A stretch of DNA of 30,626 bases from Funneliformis mosseae (lineage: Eukaryota > Glomeromycota > Glomeromycetes > Glomerales > Glomeraceae). A program made the translations under genes and the position numbers. Positions 1 to 10,260 of the stretch are shown here, piece by piece. The stretch is from contig CAJVPP010000520.1 in the NCBI GenBank assembly GCA_910592005.1, positions 1 through 30,626 on the forward strand. Direction: 5' to 3'. The notes under the pieces are model-generated. The model worked only from the letters and a program-made list of their open reading frames with translations. It was not told where the DNA came from and did no database searches. Each line of letters starts with the position of its first letter. The stretch's first letter is position 1.

Positions 1-487
1 TATAAGATCAAGAAATGGTACTCGAAGGAATCCAACAATGTTAGTTTATGATTCTTTCAAAGGTCATTTAGAAGAATCAGTCAAAAGAAAATTTTATGAA
101 AGTGGGGTTGATTTGGCAGTAATTCCAGCTGGTTTAACTAGCATTTGCCAACCGCTTGATGTCTCAATTAATAAACCACTTAAAGATAACCTTCGTAAAG
201 AATGGCATCTTTGGATGGCCGGTGGTGGTGCTGGAGAAACTGCTGCGGGAAATTTACGTCACGCTAAACTTAATGATGTATGTACATGGGTTAAACATTC
301 TTGGGAAGTAATTTCTGACGAAATTATTTTTGAGTCTTTTAAGACTTGTGGAATTTCAATTGATTTAAATGAATCAGATTCTGATTTGGAAATTACTGAT
401 AAAGAATCTGATGATAATTTTGGTGACGATGATGGTAACGATGATGGTGACGATGATATCATTGGTGGTGAAAATGACGGTAATTAA
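1..487 (+). CDS. Pogo/Tigger-like DDE transposase, C-terminal part (cut by window edge)
   Basis: The reading frame is open from base 2, so the gene begins outside the window; the Met at 38 is internal. The visible part matches the C-terminal half of the DDE_1 catalytic domain of pogo/Tigger/Fot1-type transposases, which cut and paste DNA elements flanked by TA. Seen directly: VYDSFKGHLEES supplies the second catalytic Asp, and CQPLDVSINKPLK supplies the third. The two Asp are 36 residues apart, as in DD(29-36)D enzymes. After the domain come about 35 residues rich in Asp, Glu, Asn and Gly, a common tail in such fungal proteins. No frameshift or stop is visible, so the copy may be recent. The stop at 485-487 is followed by AT-rich sequence and a candidate element end near 742. 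The first catalytic Asp and the DNA-binding HTH/CENP-B domain would lie upstream and cannot be judged. Confidence 0.85.
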   Translation, partial: IRSRNGTRRNPTMLVYDSFKGHLEESVKRKFYESGVDLAVIPAGLTSICQPLDVSINKPLKDNLRKEWHLWMAGGGAGETAAGNLRHAKLNDVCTWVKHSWEVISDEIIFESFKTCGISIDLNESDSDLEITDKESDDNFGDDDGNDDGDDDIIGGENDGN

Positions 488-660
488 AAATATTATAATT
501 TACTAATATAATACAATACAATATAATATAATGTAACGAAATGTAATATAAGAATTAATAATGAACATTTTAATTTGCTAAAAAAAATAAAGTTTTCGTT
601 TAAAAAATATGTTTATTTACTATTTGAGCATTTATTTTAATGTAGTACTATAAATTTATT

Positions 661-742
661 AGAAGTTGCTTAATTTCAGATACTTAGTAATGTTAGGGGT
701 TGCTTATTTTTAGGGGTTACTTATTTTCGGAAGAATACAGTA
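661..742. repeat. Candidate subterminal repeats and right end of the transposon
   Basis: A 17-base unit TAGGGGTTRCTTATTTT occurs twice back to back (694-710 and 711-727), and a weaker relative AGAAGTTGCTTAATTT lies at 661-676. The last unit runs into CGGAAGAATACAGTA (728-742). On the other strand this reads TACTGTATTCTTCCG, which would suit the tip of a terminal inverted repeat next to a TA target site. It lies 255 bases past the transposase stop and AT-rich DNA of different character follows, so it is the likely right end of that element. The left end is outside the window, so the pairing cannot be confirmed. Confidence 0.45.
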
Positions 743-3652
743 TTATCTTTCTTAACTATTATTAATATTATATTTTTTGATATAATAAAATAAAAAAGAT
801 TAGATTTAGTTAATAATTATTAACAAAAGGTTTATATTATTATAAAAGTGAAAAGTTATAGCAATAAATGAGCATATAGTTTTATTAGTATAATATATTT
901 ATTTTTTTTAGAAGTATAATATGATAAAATACTAATTCAAATTATATAAGAAAAGTTTACAAGATATTTAGAAAATTTAAATACAAAAAATAATTTTTAA
1001 ATAAATATAAACTTGAAAAAAAATAAAAGAATTAAAAATAAAATTAAATAATCAGAAGCTTAATTTATTATTATAAGTAATATACATAACTTCTTATATA
1101 TAAATTCAAATTAATACTAAAAATAATAAGTTTTTTGATAATTATAATAAAATGAGAAATCATTAAAAATAAAGAAGCATCAACTGAAATTAAATATCTT
1201 ATCAAAAAGATGAGAAATGTTAATTATTATCTTTTTGATTATTGTATTATAAATCTTTCAGAAAAAATCTTATCAATTCAATCAATAAAATTTTCTCAAG
1301 AAATAATAAAATATCAGGCCTATAATTGAAAAGTATACTTTTGCTATTAATGTGAAGTCAAAATTAATTTTGATGATGCCGATTAGTTACTATTAATAAA
1401 AATTATCTTTAAGATACTATTTAATAGTATATTTAATCTTAAAAGTATTATAATTTATAATAAACGTAAATATGTATTGAAAATTATAAGTTTATTGTTA
1501 CTTTACTATTATTATAATATAATACATTTTATTAATTCTTATACTTTATTTTAGCATATTTTTATTTACTTCACTTTTAACATACTTTATAATACAAATA
1601 TATAGATTATAAAATATAAAAACTTATTAATCAATCCATTAATTTTAAAAGTATTTGATAACATAAATGATAAAATTAGATTCTAAATATATTTATTATA
1701 ATATTTATTATATTTATATTGATAAAACAAATTTTTGACTAATTAAATATAATGTTTTATTAGTAAAAAAAATAAAGTATATTATGTAAATAATATAGAA
1801 ATCAGATAAATAGTTAAAATTCTTAGGTTAATTTTATATTAAATATATTAAAAAATTTATATAAATATAACTAAAATAAAAATAGAATTTTCTGAAGTGA
1901 TAGAAAATGCAATATATGTTAATATTATAAGATATTATAAAGATATAAAAAAATTTATTCAAGAGTTTATAACTATCAAATATTCATATATATTTATATT
2001 TAAAAACCTTATTAAATTTATTATTTTTATAGTAATGTAAATATCAATTTTTTATTAATATCAATATTACTTAAAATTTAATATAACAAAGAATTAGTTT
2101 TTATATCTTTAAAGCTTTAACGTATTTGATTATCATATATAATATTACATTATATATTATAATATTTACTATTGTTAATCATATTATATTTTATCATTTT
2201 AAAATGTGAAATAATGATTTATATATATTTATGTTAAAAAAGATTACACATTATAGATATTGTTATAAATTTTATGATTCTAGATAATAAGAACTAAATA
2301 TATATAATTAACAAAATAGTAAAAAATGTGTATATTTTCAAGATAATTCTGTAATCATTTTTATAATATGATTATTAATATAATTTCATCTTTGATATTA
2401 TAAAGCCAAATAATAGACTATTATTTAAAATTACAAAAAAATATTTGAAAAGTATTAAAATAATAAAAATCTATTAAAAGTTTTTTATTAGGTTATAATT
2501 TATATTCAAGTTATAGATTTATAAAATCTAAGGAATTTACTTATAAAAATATAAACATATTTATTTTTTTTCTAATTTTAAAGCTAAGTATACTAAAAAA
2601 TTTATACAAATTGGCTATTACATAATAATGAAATAGAAATTGCATTAACTTTTAAAGATAAAGAAATATTAGTAATATTAGTTAAGAAATATAATAATAT
2701 TAACAAATAATAATTATAAATTCTTAATATTTTATTTTATAATTAAATTATTTATTTACTTTATAGAAATAAAAGAAAAAAATATTTTTTTTAAATTACT
2801 TTCTTTTAATTTTTCAAGATTATTTTTAATCTATATTATGTATCTATTTTAAATATTATAATATATATTTAAATTATAGGTTGGTTAATTTTTTAAAGAT
2901 AATTATAATATTTCAATATTTTTATTATATCAAAACCTTTATAGAAAGAAATTGACAAATTAATTATTTATATTTAGATATTTGCTTAATTAAATTACTT
3001 GATAAGTATAAATTATATTTATAATAATTATTTATTTAAATTTAAATTTTAAAATTATAAATTTATAGATATATTATAAGTTAAATAAATTTGTTATAGC
3101 TACTTATTTATATATGCAAATAAATATAGAAAAAAATATATTTCTATTATTAAAAGAAAACTAAAAGTTTTTATAATTATATTTTAAAGTAAATATATAA
3201 ATATATAAATGATTTATAAAATTAATAAATTATTTTTAATTATATAATTTATAAAATTACATAAGAATCAATAAAGAAGAACAATTAAATATATTTTTAA
3301 TATCTTTTTACTACTTATTGCATATACTATATAATATAATAAATTTAGCATTAAGCCTTCATTATAAAAAAATTTATTATATTGATAATGTTATTCAATT
3401 AGATTAATCAAAGTAGCTTAGATAATTACATGATAGTAGTTTAAAAAAATATTTATTTTTTTATTACAAATTTATTTATTATTTTATTTTTAATTTTAGA
3501 TGAGAAATGATTTTTTATTAATTAAATCTAATATTCAACTTAGTATCTATTTTACTAAATATAAATAATATTATAATATATATTTACAGTTTGATTATGA
3601 TTAAAGTTGCTAAACAAAATTTAAAAAATTTATAAGTTATCTAAATAGAAAG

Positions 3653-3833
3653 GTAAAATTTAATAAAATTATATTAAAATCTTATTAAAAAATCTACAAA
3701 ATTTGGAAAAGGTAAACTATATCAAATCTTATAAAAAAATTATATTAAAATCTTAGTAAAAATTAGCAAAATTAAAGTTTAAACATTTTGTCAAATCTAA
3801 AATAAGTTTAGATAAATAATATTAATTGTAATT
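3653..3833 (+). repeat. Dispersed AT-rich repeat R, copy 1
   Basis: This stretch matches, with gaps, the reverse complement of 8541-8704. Shared landmarks in order are GTAAAATTTAATAAAATTAT, then TATATTAAAA-C-TT, then AAAAATTAGCAAAA, then a TTTA-ACAT block and a final AATTRTAA block. The order and spacing of these landmarks make chance similarity unlikely even in AT-rich DNA. Copy 1 lies just left of the element ending at 4940 and copy 2 just right of the element ending at 8464. Confidence 0.5.
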
Positions 3834-3952
3834 ATTTTTTTTATATAGGAAAACTATTAAAATTATAAATAAATTAAAAGAAAAAAAACTTATAAAAGAA
3901 AAAAAAGTATCAAATTCATTATTTTTAATTTATTAAAAGAACTAATATATTA

Positions 3953-4940
3953 TAGTTTGTAAAAAACATTGATAAAAATTTTGATGTAATATATATAAAT
4001 TAGATATAAAAGGATTATTATTTTTTTTTTGATTTTTAAACCCATCTTATTTTTTTTATTTTTTTTCTTCTGAATGATTTATTTTTATTTCATTATTAAT
4101 TTTTTTATTTTTATATTTTTTTTATTTTTTTAGAATCAGCTTTTTTTTTAAATCTTAAGAACTAACTAATAAGTTAAATTTCTTCTTTTTAAGATAAATA
4201 AGCTGTTCTGAAAATATTTACTAACATTTTTTTTTTCTTTTTTTTAGGATTAATCTTTTTTAAATCTTGAAAACTAACTAATAAGTTGAATTTCTCTTTT
4301 TTTAAAAGAGTGAACTTTTCTAAAAATATTTATTAATTTCTTTTTTTTAGAACTATCTTTTTTAAACCTTGAGAACTAACTAATAAGTTGAAATATTTTT
4401 CTTAGAATAGATAGGTTTCTTTAAAAATATTTATTAATACTTTTTTTTTTTTTAAAATTGACTTTTTTTAGATCTTAAGAATTAATTAATATTTTTTTTT
4501 CTTTTTTTTAGAATTAGCTTACTTTGAATTTTAGAAATTAACCAATAAGTTAAATTACTTCTTCTTGAAATGAATGAACTTTTCTAAAAATATTACTAAT
4601 GTTTTTTTCTTTTCTATTTAAAATTGATTTTCTTTAAATCTTGAGAACTAATTAATAAGTTGAATTTCTTCTTTTTAAGATAAATGAGCTTCTTAAGAAT
4701 ATTTACTAATATTTTTTTATTTTATTTTATAAAACTAATTCTCTTTAAAAATAATATTTATTTTCAAAATATTTATTATATTAAAAAATTTCATTATAAA
4801 TAAATTCATTAAAAAAAAGGTTATTTATATATTAGTAAATTTAGTATAGGATTTTTAATATAAAAAATCAATATTATATCAAAAATTTTTTATATTATAA
4901 AATTTTTTATATTAAAATTTGTTATATTAAGAGTTAACTG
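3953..4940. mobile_element. Decayed pogo-like non-autonomous element E1
   Basis: The right end is clear. Read on the minus strand from 4940 it is CAGTTAACTCTTAATATAAC, followed by repeated TTTTAATATAA blocks and flanked by TA (4941-4942). This is the style of pogo/Fot1 terminal inverted repeats (CAGT-AACTC-...-ATAACRAA). The same right-end sequence, including an inner CTATACTAAATTT block, occurs in element E2. The left boundary is weak: TA then TAGTTTGTAAAAAACATTGA at 3951-3972 is one candidate, and a stretch near 3312-3370 resembling the E2 left end (CCTTCATTATAAAAA) is another. The interior contains a tandem array and no transposase, so it would need an enzyme supplied from elsewhere. Confidence 0.5.
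4131..4745 (+). repeat. Tandem array of ~105-114 bp units (element E1)
   Basis: About seven units begin after a poly-T run at 4131, 4245, 4348, 4453, 4509, 4618 and 4729. Spacings are near 105-114 bases except one short interval of about 56. Each unit reads poly-T, TAGAA or a variant, a T-rich stretch, then GAACTAACTAATAAGTTGAA, then an A/T stretch with AAAATATTTAYTAA and poly-T again. The array is closely related to the one at 7462-8225. Units are diverged from each other, so this is an old satellite-like array. Confidence 0.65.
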
Positions 4941-5404
4941 TAATTGAAAATTTTGATTAAAAATAGATATTACAATTAAAAAAAATATAATTGAGTTGCA
5001 ACTTGTAATACAATTAAATTTTCTTATTATACAATTAAGTTACAATTCAATTGAAGTTTGAAAAAATTATAGAGACTATCTTTAATTTTGATCTATATAA
5101 AAGAGATTAATTATTTTTGATAGAAAGAATATATAAAATACTAATTCTATTAATAAAATTCTAAATATTTTCTTATACTAATCTTTAAAATTATATAATT
5201 TTAAATAAAAAAATTTAATTATTTAAAATTTAAAGAATTATATAAACAGATATTTTTAAATGAATAAGAAAATATATAGTCTTATTAAGTTGCTATATAA
5301 AATATAAAAAGTAAAATATATAATGAAGTAAAATATTTTGTTTCATATAAATATAATTAAATAATTCAAATATTTAGTTATATTTATAAAATTGATGATA
5401 AATC

Positions 5405-6090
5405 TTTATATAAACTAAGCTATTTGTAAAATAAATAAGCTAACTTATTTAGATTTAATTTAAATTACTATAAATAAGCAATGAGTTAAATAAACTGATT
5501 TATACTATAGTTTAGCTTAGCTTATTAGTTTATATTTTCTTCTTTGAAAAAATAAATAAAAAAATTGTTTTTCTTTAAAAAAAGTTATCCTAATAGTATT
5601 TCTTAAAGAAAAATAGTTACAATAATGTATTTTTTAAAAAATATGCATTTAGTAATATTTTTTTTGTAAAATGAATTAAGTAACATTTTTTTTGAAAAAA
5701 AAATGCATCTAACAGTGATGATTTTTTTAAAAATTTTGCTTATAGAATAATTTTTTTAAAAATTTCACTTTTAAAATAATTTTTTTGAAGAATTTTACTT
5801 TCAGAATTACTTTTTATAAGATTATTTTTAAAGTAATTTTCTTATAAAATTTTGTTTTTAAAATAATTTTCTTAAAAGATTTTGCTTTTAAAATATTTTT
5901 TTTGAAGGATTCGCTTCTAGAGCAATTTTCATATTTTATTTCAAAAAGAAATATAAGTTTAATAAATCAGCTTATTAGCTAGCTTAGTTTAATTTAGATT
6001 ATCAATTGATCATTTGAGTTAAAATAAAATAAAAGTTACTACTTAGATTAAGCTAATGGTAAGCTAAGCTAAAGTAGCTTATGTAGAGTT
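5405..6090. mobile_element. Inverted-repeat element with internal ~45 bp repeats
   Basis: The left arm (about 5405-5545) and right arm (about 5935-6090) are imperfect inverted repeats rich in AGCTTA/TAAGCT words. For example TAGCTTAGCTTATTAGTTTA at 5512-5531 pairs with the right-arm stretch TTTAATAAATCAGCTTATTAGCTAGCTTA. Between the arms, 5560-5935 holds a run of short repeats of the form ATTTTGCTTTTAAAATAATTTTTTTGAAG with a period near 40-45 bases. There is no open reading frame. The structure fits a non-autonomous DNA element (MITE type). The exact ends and target duplication could not be fixed by eye. Confidence 0.45.
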
Positions 6091-6744
6091 TTAATTGATA
6101 ATTTGTAATATAATAATTATGAATATTATACTTTAATAAAATTAATGATTTATAATTTATTAAAATAATAAGAATAAATTATTATGTAAAATTTTTAAAA
6201 TAAAAAATAATATTAAATGTAAATTTTATATTTTTGAGAAAAAATTTAATAATAAAATTATTATTTTTATAATAATTTTGAGTATTAACATATAATTACT
6301 TATATTATAAATTTATTATATTGAAAAAATCAAATTTATTATATATAATTTTATAATATAAATATAATTTTATATATATTATAATATTTGAAAAAAATCA
6401 ATAAAAAATTATATAAATATTTATATTATAAATAATATAATAAATTTATAAAATTTCTAAATTCATATAAGATATATATATTCAGATTATATATATATAT
6501 ATTTTTCATTAGTATCACACCTTTTTGTCTTTAGCTTTTACTATTTATTTTTAGAATTTAGAATTTTTTCAGTGAAAAATTCTTATTTATCATATATTAT
6601 CTGATACATGATCATCATTTTTCATGTTGATAAAGTAATGTTAATACTAGTTATTATACATAATCTATATATAATACATTCATGTACAAATAGAAATTGT
6701 CTAAATTTATATTATAAAAAATTTATAAATTACTTAATATATAA

Positions 6745-6906
6745 TATAGGAAAATTTTTAGAAAAATTAGATTCTAAGAAATTTTTGACTAAAATTAAGA
6801 GCTTAATATATTTTAATCTAATAACATCAAAAAACTAAAATATAATAAAAATCTTAATTTTATTAAAAAATTTTTAGAATCTGATTTTTATAATAATCAA
6901 CCTATA
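6745..6906 (-). mobile_element. Palindromic MITE, copy 1
   Basis: The two halves are inverted repeats: TTAGATTCTAAGAAATTTTT at 6767-6786 pairs with AAAAAATTTTTAGAATCTGA at 6855-6874. The outer ends read TATAGG and CCTATA. The reverse complement of the whole unit, including the loop word GATGTTATTAGATTAAAATA, matches 9085-9225, so this is a mobile family and not a chance hairpin. A 76-codon open frame at 6608-6838 runs into this element and is not a gene. Confidence 0.65.
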
Positions 6907-7206
6907 TATAGTATATAATTTTATAAATAAGATTATAATTTAATTTATTAAAATTAATTTATAAAATTATAACTATTTTAAAGTAAAATAATTATTTAAA
7001 ATTAATATTAATATTTTTAAATTTTAAAATAAATAATATTTTTTTATAAATTTTAGAAATAGATTTTGATTTATAATTAGTTTATTAAAAATTTGATTTA
7101 AAATATAATTTCTTACTATTTAATGTAATTATATTAGAATTATAATAATTATAATAATTATAATATATATTTTTATAATATTACTTAAATAATAATAATA
7201 AAAATA

Positions 7207-8464
7207 CAGTTATATCTTGATATAATGAAGTAATTGATCTAGCTGATCAGGCTTTCATTATAAAAATTTTCATTAACACTATAACAAATTATTTATTATA
7301 TATACTAAATAATTTATTATAGCATTAATATCATATGACTTGACATTTTAATACTTTTTTGATATTAAAATTATTAACATTAAGCATCTTTAACATTTTT
7401 TTTAATTTTAATTTTTTTTATTTATTATTTTTTTATTTTTTTATTATTTTTTTCCTTTTTTTAGAACTGGCTCTTGAAAACTAACCTTCTTTGAACTTTA
7501 GAAATAAACTAGTAAATTGAATTTTTTTTTGGAATAGGTAGATTTTTTAAAGAACATTTTTAACATTTTTTTTCTTTTTTTTTATAGGAATAGCTTCTTG
7601 GATCTTCTGGACTTCTGAATTTTTTGAAATCAGAAATTGATAAGTGAATTTTAGTTTGAGCAGTATATAGGTTTCTTTGAAAATATTTTTAATATTTTTT
7701 TTTTTTCTTTTATAGAAATAGTTATTTAGGTCCTTTAGACTTCCAGATGTTTTAGATTAAAAACTAGTAAGTAAATTTTAGACTTGAGTAGTAAGTAGGT
7801 TTCTCTGAAAATGTTTTTAACATTTTTTTTTCTTTCTTTTTGTAGGAATAACTTCTTGGATTTTTAAACTTCTGGATCTTTTAGAATTAGAAATAGAAAC
7901 CAAGATGGTAAGTGAATTTAAATAGGAGCAGGTAGATAAGTTTCTTTAAGAATATTTCTAACATTCTTTTCTTTTCTTTTTATAGGAATAGTTTCTTAAA
8001 TTCTTTAGACTTTCAGATCTCTTGAAATTATAAACTAATAAGTGAATTTTGAGTTTAGGTGAATGGGTAAGTTTTTTTAAAAATGTTTTTAATATTCTTT
8101 TTCTTCTCTTTTTTTAGAACTGGTCTTATTTAGATCTTAAGAACTAACTAATAAGTTGAATTTATTCTTTTTAGAATGGATAGACTTCTTTAAGAATATT
8201 TGCTAAAGTCTCTTTTTTAGAATTACCTTTCTTATTTATATTTTTACTATAATATAAAATTTTTATTATATCAAAAAATTTATTATTAAAAGAGTTTTTT
8301 TATATATAAATTTTCTCAAACTTTAATTCGTTAAATGTAATACAAATTTTTAATTAACAAATTTAGTATAGTAAGATTTTTTATATTTAAAATCTGTTTG
8401 ACACTGAAAATTTATTGTATTATAAGTTTATTATATTAAAATTCGTTGTAGAAAGAGTTGACTA
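7207..8464. mobile_element. Decayed pogo-like non-autonomous element E2
   Basis: The left end is CAGTTATATCTTGATATAAT preceded by TA (7205-7206). The right end, read on the minus strand from 8464, is TAGTCAACTCTTTCTACAAC followed by TA (8465-8466). The two termini agree at about 15 of the first 23 positions, and several of the mismatches are C/T, as expected for aged pogo/Fot1-type inverted repeats. Length is 1258 bp. The right-terminal ~240 bases match element E1 (right end 4940). The interior has no open frame and is mostly the tandem array at 7462-8225. It could have been mobilised by a pogo-type transposase such as the one at the left edge, although the termini are not obviously the same. 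Confidence 0.6.
7462..8225 (+). repeat. Tandem array of ~103-141 bp units resembling acceptor-exon-donor modules (element E2)
   Basis: Units start at 7462, 7584, 7713, 7842, 7983, 8115 and 8218 (spacings 122, 129, 129, 141, 132, 103). Each begins with a long polypyrimidine run ending in TAG and continues GAATAGCTTCTTGGAT or a variant. It then has CTTCTGGATCTTTTGAAATT-like sequence and closes with AAACTARTAAGTGAATTTT. The next part is GAGYAGGTAGGTTTCTTT, AAAATATTTTTAACATT and poly-T. The TAG end looks like a 3' splice site and the RTAAGT word (best at 7905-7911, GGTAAGT) like a 5' splice site. They leave exon-sized (~50-65 nt) and intron-sized (~70 nt) segments. Confidence 0.65.
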
Positions 8465-8540
8465 TATAGATATAATGTATAATAAAATTATTTTTATTAT
8501 TTAATCTCTTATTTTAAATAAACTTAAAACAAGTCTTATA

Positions 8541-8704
8541 CTTATAATTGCTTATTTAAACTTTTTTAAGTTTAGCAATATGTCTAAACCATTAGTTTTG
8601 CTAATTTTTTATTAAAGTTTTAATATAGTTTTGTTTTTTTTTATAAATTTTGATATAATTATGATTTTAATAATATAATTTTATTAAATTTTACTTTATT
8701 ATAA
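8541..8704 (-). repeat. Dispersed AT-rich repeat R, copy 2 (inverted)
   Basis: The reverse complement of 3653-3833, with gaps, as described for copy 1. Landmarks on the plus strand here are CTTATAATTG, AGTTTAGCAATATGTCTAAA, TTTTGCTAATTTTTTATTAA and AATTTTATTAAATTTTAC. It begins about 75 bases right of element E2. Confidence 0.5.
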
Positions 8705-9084
8705 TTGGTAATTTTTTTTAAATAATAAATACTAATATAAGCTATTTTATTGAAGATTTTATAATTTGAAAAATAATAATCAATATATAAATTATATATT
8801 TTTTATTAATATATTATATAATAAATATAAGTAAGATTTGCTAGATAAACCCTAAAGATTTTGTAAGTTATCTTAATAAAATAATATATTATATTTTAAA
8901 GTTAATATAGATATAATTAAAATTTCTTTAAATAAAATTATAAAATCATAAATCATAAAAAATAAAAATAAAATATTAATAATATTAAAATTAAAATAAT
9001 AATATAATGAAAGTTAATATTTATATTTTTTATTAATGTAAATATTAAATTAGATATAAAATAAAAATTTAATAAATATTATTA

Positions 9085-9225
9085 TATAGGTTAAGTGTTA
9101 AAAAAATCAGATTCTAAAAATTTTTAATAAAATTAATATTTTTATGATATTTTAATTTTAATGTTATTAGATTAAAATACATTAAAACTTTTAATTTTAG
9201 TTAAAAATCCGATTTTTTTTTTAGC
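9085..9225 (+). mobile_element. Palindromic MITE, copy 2
   Basis: Same family as 6745-6906 in the opposite orientation. It starts TATAGGTT and has left arm AAATCAGATTCTAAAAATTT. The loop word is AATGTTATTAGATTAAAATA, and the right arm is TTTTAATTTTAGTTAAAAAT followed by CCGATTTTTT. The right arm is more worn than in copy 1, so the right boundary is approximate. Confidence 0.6.
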
Positions 9226-9729
9226 AATCTTATTATATGTAATTTAAAAACTATTTTTTATTTTTAATGAAGATTTGAAGTAAAATTGTAAAATAAAATA
9301 TTGAGAAAAATTCAAGAAATGGTGAAAATCTAAATAAAAAAAAAATATATATCCTATTTAATTTAAATAAAAGATTAAACATACTTTTAAATGAATATAA
9401 TAAAGAGAAATTCTCATTTAGAATAACAAGTAAAATTTGGTTAACTTACTAATACATTTAATCTTGCATATTTAACGTTTAAAATATTTAAAGATATGGA
9501 TTGAAAATCTATTTATCTGCTTATAATCAAATGACTTAAAAGTATTTATGCATAAAAAAATTTAAAAAAGTGTCCTTAAACCACAAAAGAATGAAATATA
9601 AAAATATAAATTAGTATGATGTAAAATAAAATATAATATACTTTATAATTATTACATATGAAACTACACAATATAAAGAACTTGAATAACAAACTTTTAT
9701 TTATAAATATTTGAAGATAAATTAATCCT

Positions 9730-10241
9730 ATAATTTTCGTTAACTCGAAGATCATTTCACGTGTCCAGAAGTGCAAACCATGATGCAAACTTACCACCTC
9801 CTCAGAAGTCTTCGTTTTGAGGGCTGCAAATGAAATCAAATTTAACAAAGGAGTTTTGTAGTTTTGTCGAGTTATTATTAGGAAACCCTTTCATTATGTT
9901 GTTTCCACAATTGGAGAATTATACATGTACGTAAAGAAGTGATTATCTAAAAATCGAATTTTCTATGCTTCTAAAAAAAAGCGAGTTCGTTAGAATTCTT
10001 ATCAATTTAAGGAAACATGCCATTCTTATTGCATACCATTTTGTGTATCACTTCAAAAAGTTACCGATGTTGAAAATTTTTTACCTGATGAAAACGAAGA
10101 AAATCGTTCGATAGATGTTTTAGGATGATGATGGTGATGATGCGATCTTCGAATTCACTCTGATGATGCTGCTCCTCATGAACCTACAACGGTGGACCTT
10201 TCTCCCAAAATATTAAGAGAAATGTGCAAATAATTTGAAAT
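9730..10241 (+). pseudogene. Broken coding remnant of unknown family (plus strand)
   Basis: One frame can be read from about 9730 to 10125 with protein-like composition but interrupted by four stops: TGA at 9781, TAG at 9859, TGA at 9940 and TAG at 9991. Each is one transition away from a Gln, Arg or Trp codon. The best-preserved part, 9994-10125, ends with TDVENFLPDENEENRSIDVL. A GAT-rich stretch then shifts the frame, and another piece, DDAAPHEPTTVDLSPKILRE, follows to 10241. I do not recognise the family. The base composition changes sharply here from the AT-rich block, and a second remnant on the opposite strand follows directly. Random open frames in DNA of this composition could look similar, so the call is modest. 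Confidence 0.35.
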
Positions 10242-10260
10242 CCGACATCCATAGAAAAAA

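Larger units (their letters stand above)
743..9560. other. AT-rich gene-free block built of decayed repeats
   Basis: Roughly 8.8 kb in which G+C is visibly very low (mostly A/T runs, with only a few G or C per ten bases). Stops occur in all frames and the longest open frame is 76 codons with no protein character. Within it I can resolve several repeat families, listed separately: two pogo-type elements with internal tandem arrays, an inverted-repeat element, a palindromic MITE in two copies and a further inverted dispersed repeat. Where copies can be compared, many differences are C/T or G/A, which fits long decay of methylated repeats by deamination. Stretches 743-3600, 4945-5400 and 8880-9080 hold nothing further that I can name. 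Confidence 0.7.

Noticed and set aside
6608..6838. 76-codon open frame on the plus strand
   Set aside because: Almost only Ile, Leu, Tyr, Asn, Phe and Lys codons; its 3' third runs into the palindromic MITE; no protein character.
743..9560. Mitochondrial or organelle origin of the AT-rich DNA
   Set aside because: No rRNA, tRNA or respiratory gene traces, and the repeats sit next to a nuclear-type transposase and continue into nuclear genes.
9576..9848. 90-codon minus-strand frame
   Set aside because: Its second half is AT-derived Phe/Ile/Tyr sequence; the opposite strand in the same place reads better as a broken gene, so it is probably antisense shadow.
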